Source: Chloroflexota bacterium
GTDB taxonomy: Bacteria; Chloroflexota; Dehalococcoidia; Tepidiformales; Tepidiformaceae
Direction: 5' to 3'
Assembly (NCBI GenBank): GCA_025350285.1
Contig: JANXYE010000051.1
Coordinates: forward strand, 1-6,206
DNA: 6,206 bases
Of the stretch, positions 5,870 to 6,206 are shown piece by piece. A program made the position numbers and the translations under genes. The notes below the pieces were generated by a model that was not told the origin of the DNA, ran no database searches, and worked only from the letters and a program-made list of their open reading frames with translations. Each line of letters starts with the position of its first letter. Positions within the stretch are counted from its first letter, which is position 1.

Positions 5870-5914
5870 GGCCGGATGGCCGGATGGCCGGATGGCCGGA
5901 TGGCCGGATGGCCG
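5870..5914. repeat. Tandem repeat, 8-bp unit GGCCGGAT, 5 full copies plus 5 bases
   Basis: Five exact GGCCGGAT units run from 5870 to 5909, followed by a partial GGCCG to 5914. There are no mismatches between copies, suggesting recent expansion or slippage. It lies about 110 bp upstream of the hot-dog operon start. Because 8 is not a multiple of 3, any translation cycles every 24 bases. Confidence 0.97.
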
Positions 5915-5947
5915 TGGGCGTCGAAGTAAGGGCGCCGCGCGGTTTTT

Positions 5948-6030
5948 GGCGAGGGCGGTCTGTCGGCACAGCGCCTCACCTCGTGGCACGGGCGTGAACG
6001 GACCGCTCGTTCGCCACTCGCGGCCAGGAC
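5948..6030. repeat. Imperfect inverted-repeat element, copy A
   Basis: The left arm GGCGAGGGCGGTCTGT (5948-5963) pairs imperfectly with ACGGACCGCTCGTTCGCC (5998-6015). The right arm and the bases after it (CGCTC..., CGCGGCCAGGAC, to 6030) resemble the right end of copy B (CGCTC..., CGCGGCTAGGAT). It therefore looks like a diverged sister of the better-preserved copy at 6067-6173. Confidence 0.45.
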
Positions 6031-6066
6031 CAGCGACACGGCCCGGCGTAAGTCAGGCTGCAATCA

Positions 6067-6173
6067 TAGCCGCGACGGATACGGAGCGGTCTTTGGCGAC
6101 ACCCGCCGTACGAGCCGTCTCCCCCGCGCCAGTCGCGAGCGGCCGCAAAGACCGCTCCTTTCAGTCGCGGCTA
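6067..6173. repeat. Inverted-repeat element, copy B (MITE/REP-like)
   Basis: The left arm (6067-6095) is TAGCCGCGAC, six unmatched bases, then GGAGCGGTCTTTG. The right arm (6146-6173) is CAAAGACCGCTCC, five unmatched bases, then GTCGCGGCTA. The 10-base and 13-base blocks are exact reverse complements; the loop is 50 nt. No ORF is inside. It could be a non-autonomous mobile repeat, a structured RNA or a terminator for a gene beyond the window. There is no flanking target duplication that I can identify. Confidence 0.75.
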
Positions 6174-6206
6174 GGATTCGTCTGCTCGGGCTTGACCGGT
6201 CAGATG

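Larger units (their letters stand above)
5761..6206. other. Non-coding, repeat-rich stretch at the right end
   Basis: No gene is supported in these 446 bases. Open frames that cross it translate the 8-bp repeat as a low-complexity peptide or lack a ribosome binding site and any family signature. It holds the candidate promoter next to 5760, the GGCCGGAT array, and two inverted-repeat copies, described separately. Near the edge is a perfect 10-bp palindrome, TGACCGGTCA (6193-6202), which could be an operator half-lost at the window end. Confidence 0.6.

Noticed and set aside
5870..5914. CRISPR array
   Set aside because: The units are 8 bp and directly adjacent without spacers, and no cas-like gene is present.
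5761..6063. 101-residue N-terminal extension of the FAS1-like protein
   Set aside because: It would translate the GGCCGGAT array and repeat DNA, has no family similarity I can see, and the hot-dog domain starts normally after 5760.
6193..6202. TGACCGGTCA palindrome as a defined operator
   Set aside because: A 10-bp palindrome is common by chance in GC-rich DNA and its downstream context is cut off by the window end.

Overview
This is a GC-rich bacterial window with tightly packed genes, GGAGG-type ribosome binding sites, two GTG starts and an HrcA-type CIRCE operator. Paired MaoC-fold genes, an SDR and an HSL-type esterase on a high-GC background would suit a Chloroflexota (Dehalococcoidia/SAR202-like) genome. 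That placement is a guess from gene content; no phylogenetic marker is present.

Left block (1-2676, rightward): the 3' end of a dipeptidyl-peptidase IV-like serine peptidase, a two-domain thiosulfate/3-mercaptopyruvate-type sulfurtransferase, and a nitrilase-superfamily amidohydrolase. They lie in the same direction with gaps of 56 and 38 nt and could form one operon of peptide, sulfur and amide catabolism. The amidohydrolase meets a small leftward gene head-on, with one base between the two stop codons.

Middle block (2678-3825): a 72-residue four-cysteine protein of unknown function (leftward) and an SDR oxidoreductase (rightward) diverge from a 188-nt intergenic region. That region carries a perfect CIRCE element (TTAGCACTC-N9-GAGTGCTAA), the binding site of the heat-shock repressor HrcA. 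CIRCE normally controls groESL, dnaK or hrcA. Neither neighbour here is a recognisable chaperone, so this is the most interesting signal in the window.

Right block (3821-5760, leftward): a probable operon of a FAS1-like/MaoC N-terminal-type hot-dog protein, a second MaoC-like hot-dog protein (4-nt stop/start overlap) and an HSL-family alpha/beta hydrolase (13-nt gap). Acyl-thioester and ester metabolism is a reasonable theme. The second hot-dog protein lacks the usual hydratase Asp and His. The hydrolase and the SDR converge on a 124-bp element with perfect 20-bp terminal inverted repeats, and each arm contains the stop codon of the adjoining gene.

Right end (5761-6206): no convincing gene. 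It holds a possible leaderless promoter for the hot-dog operon, an 8-bp tandem repeat (GGCCGGAT, 5.6 copies), and two diverged copies of an inverted-repeat element sharing an AGCGGTC-type core.
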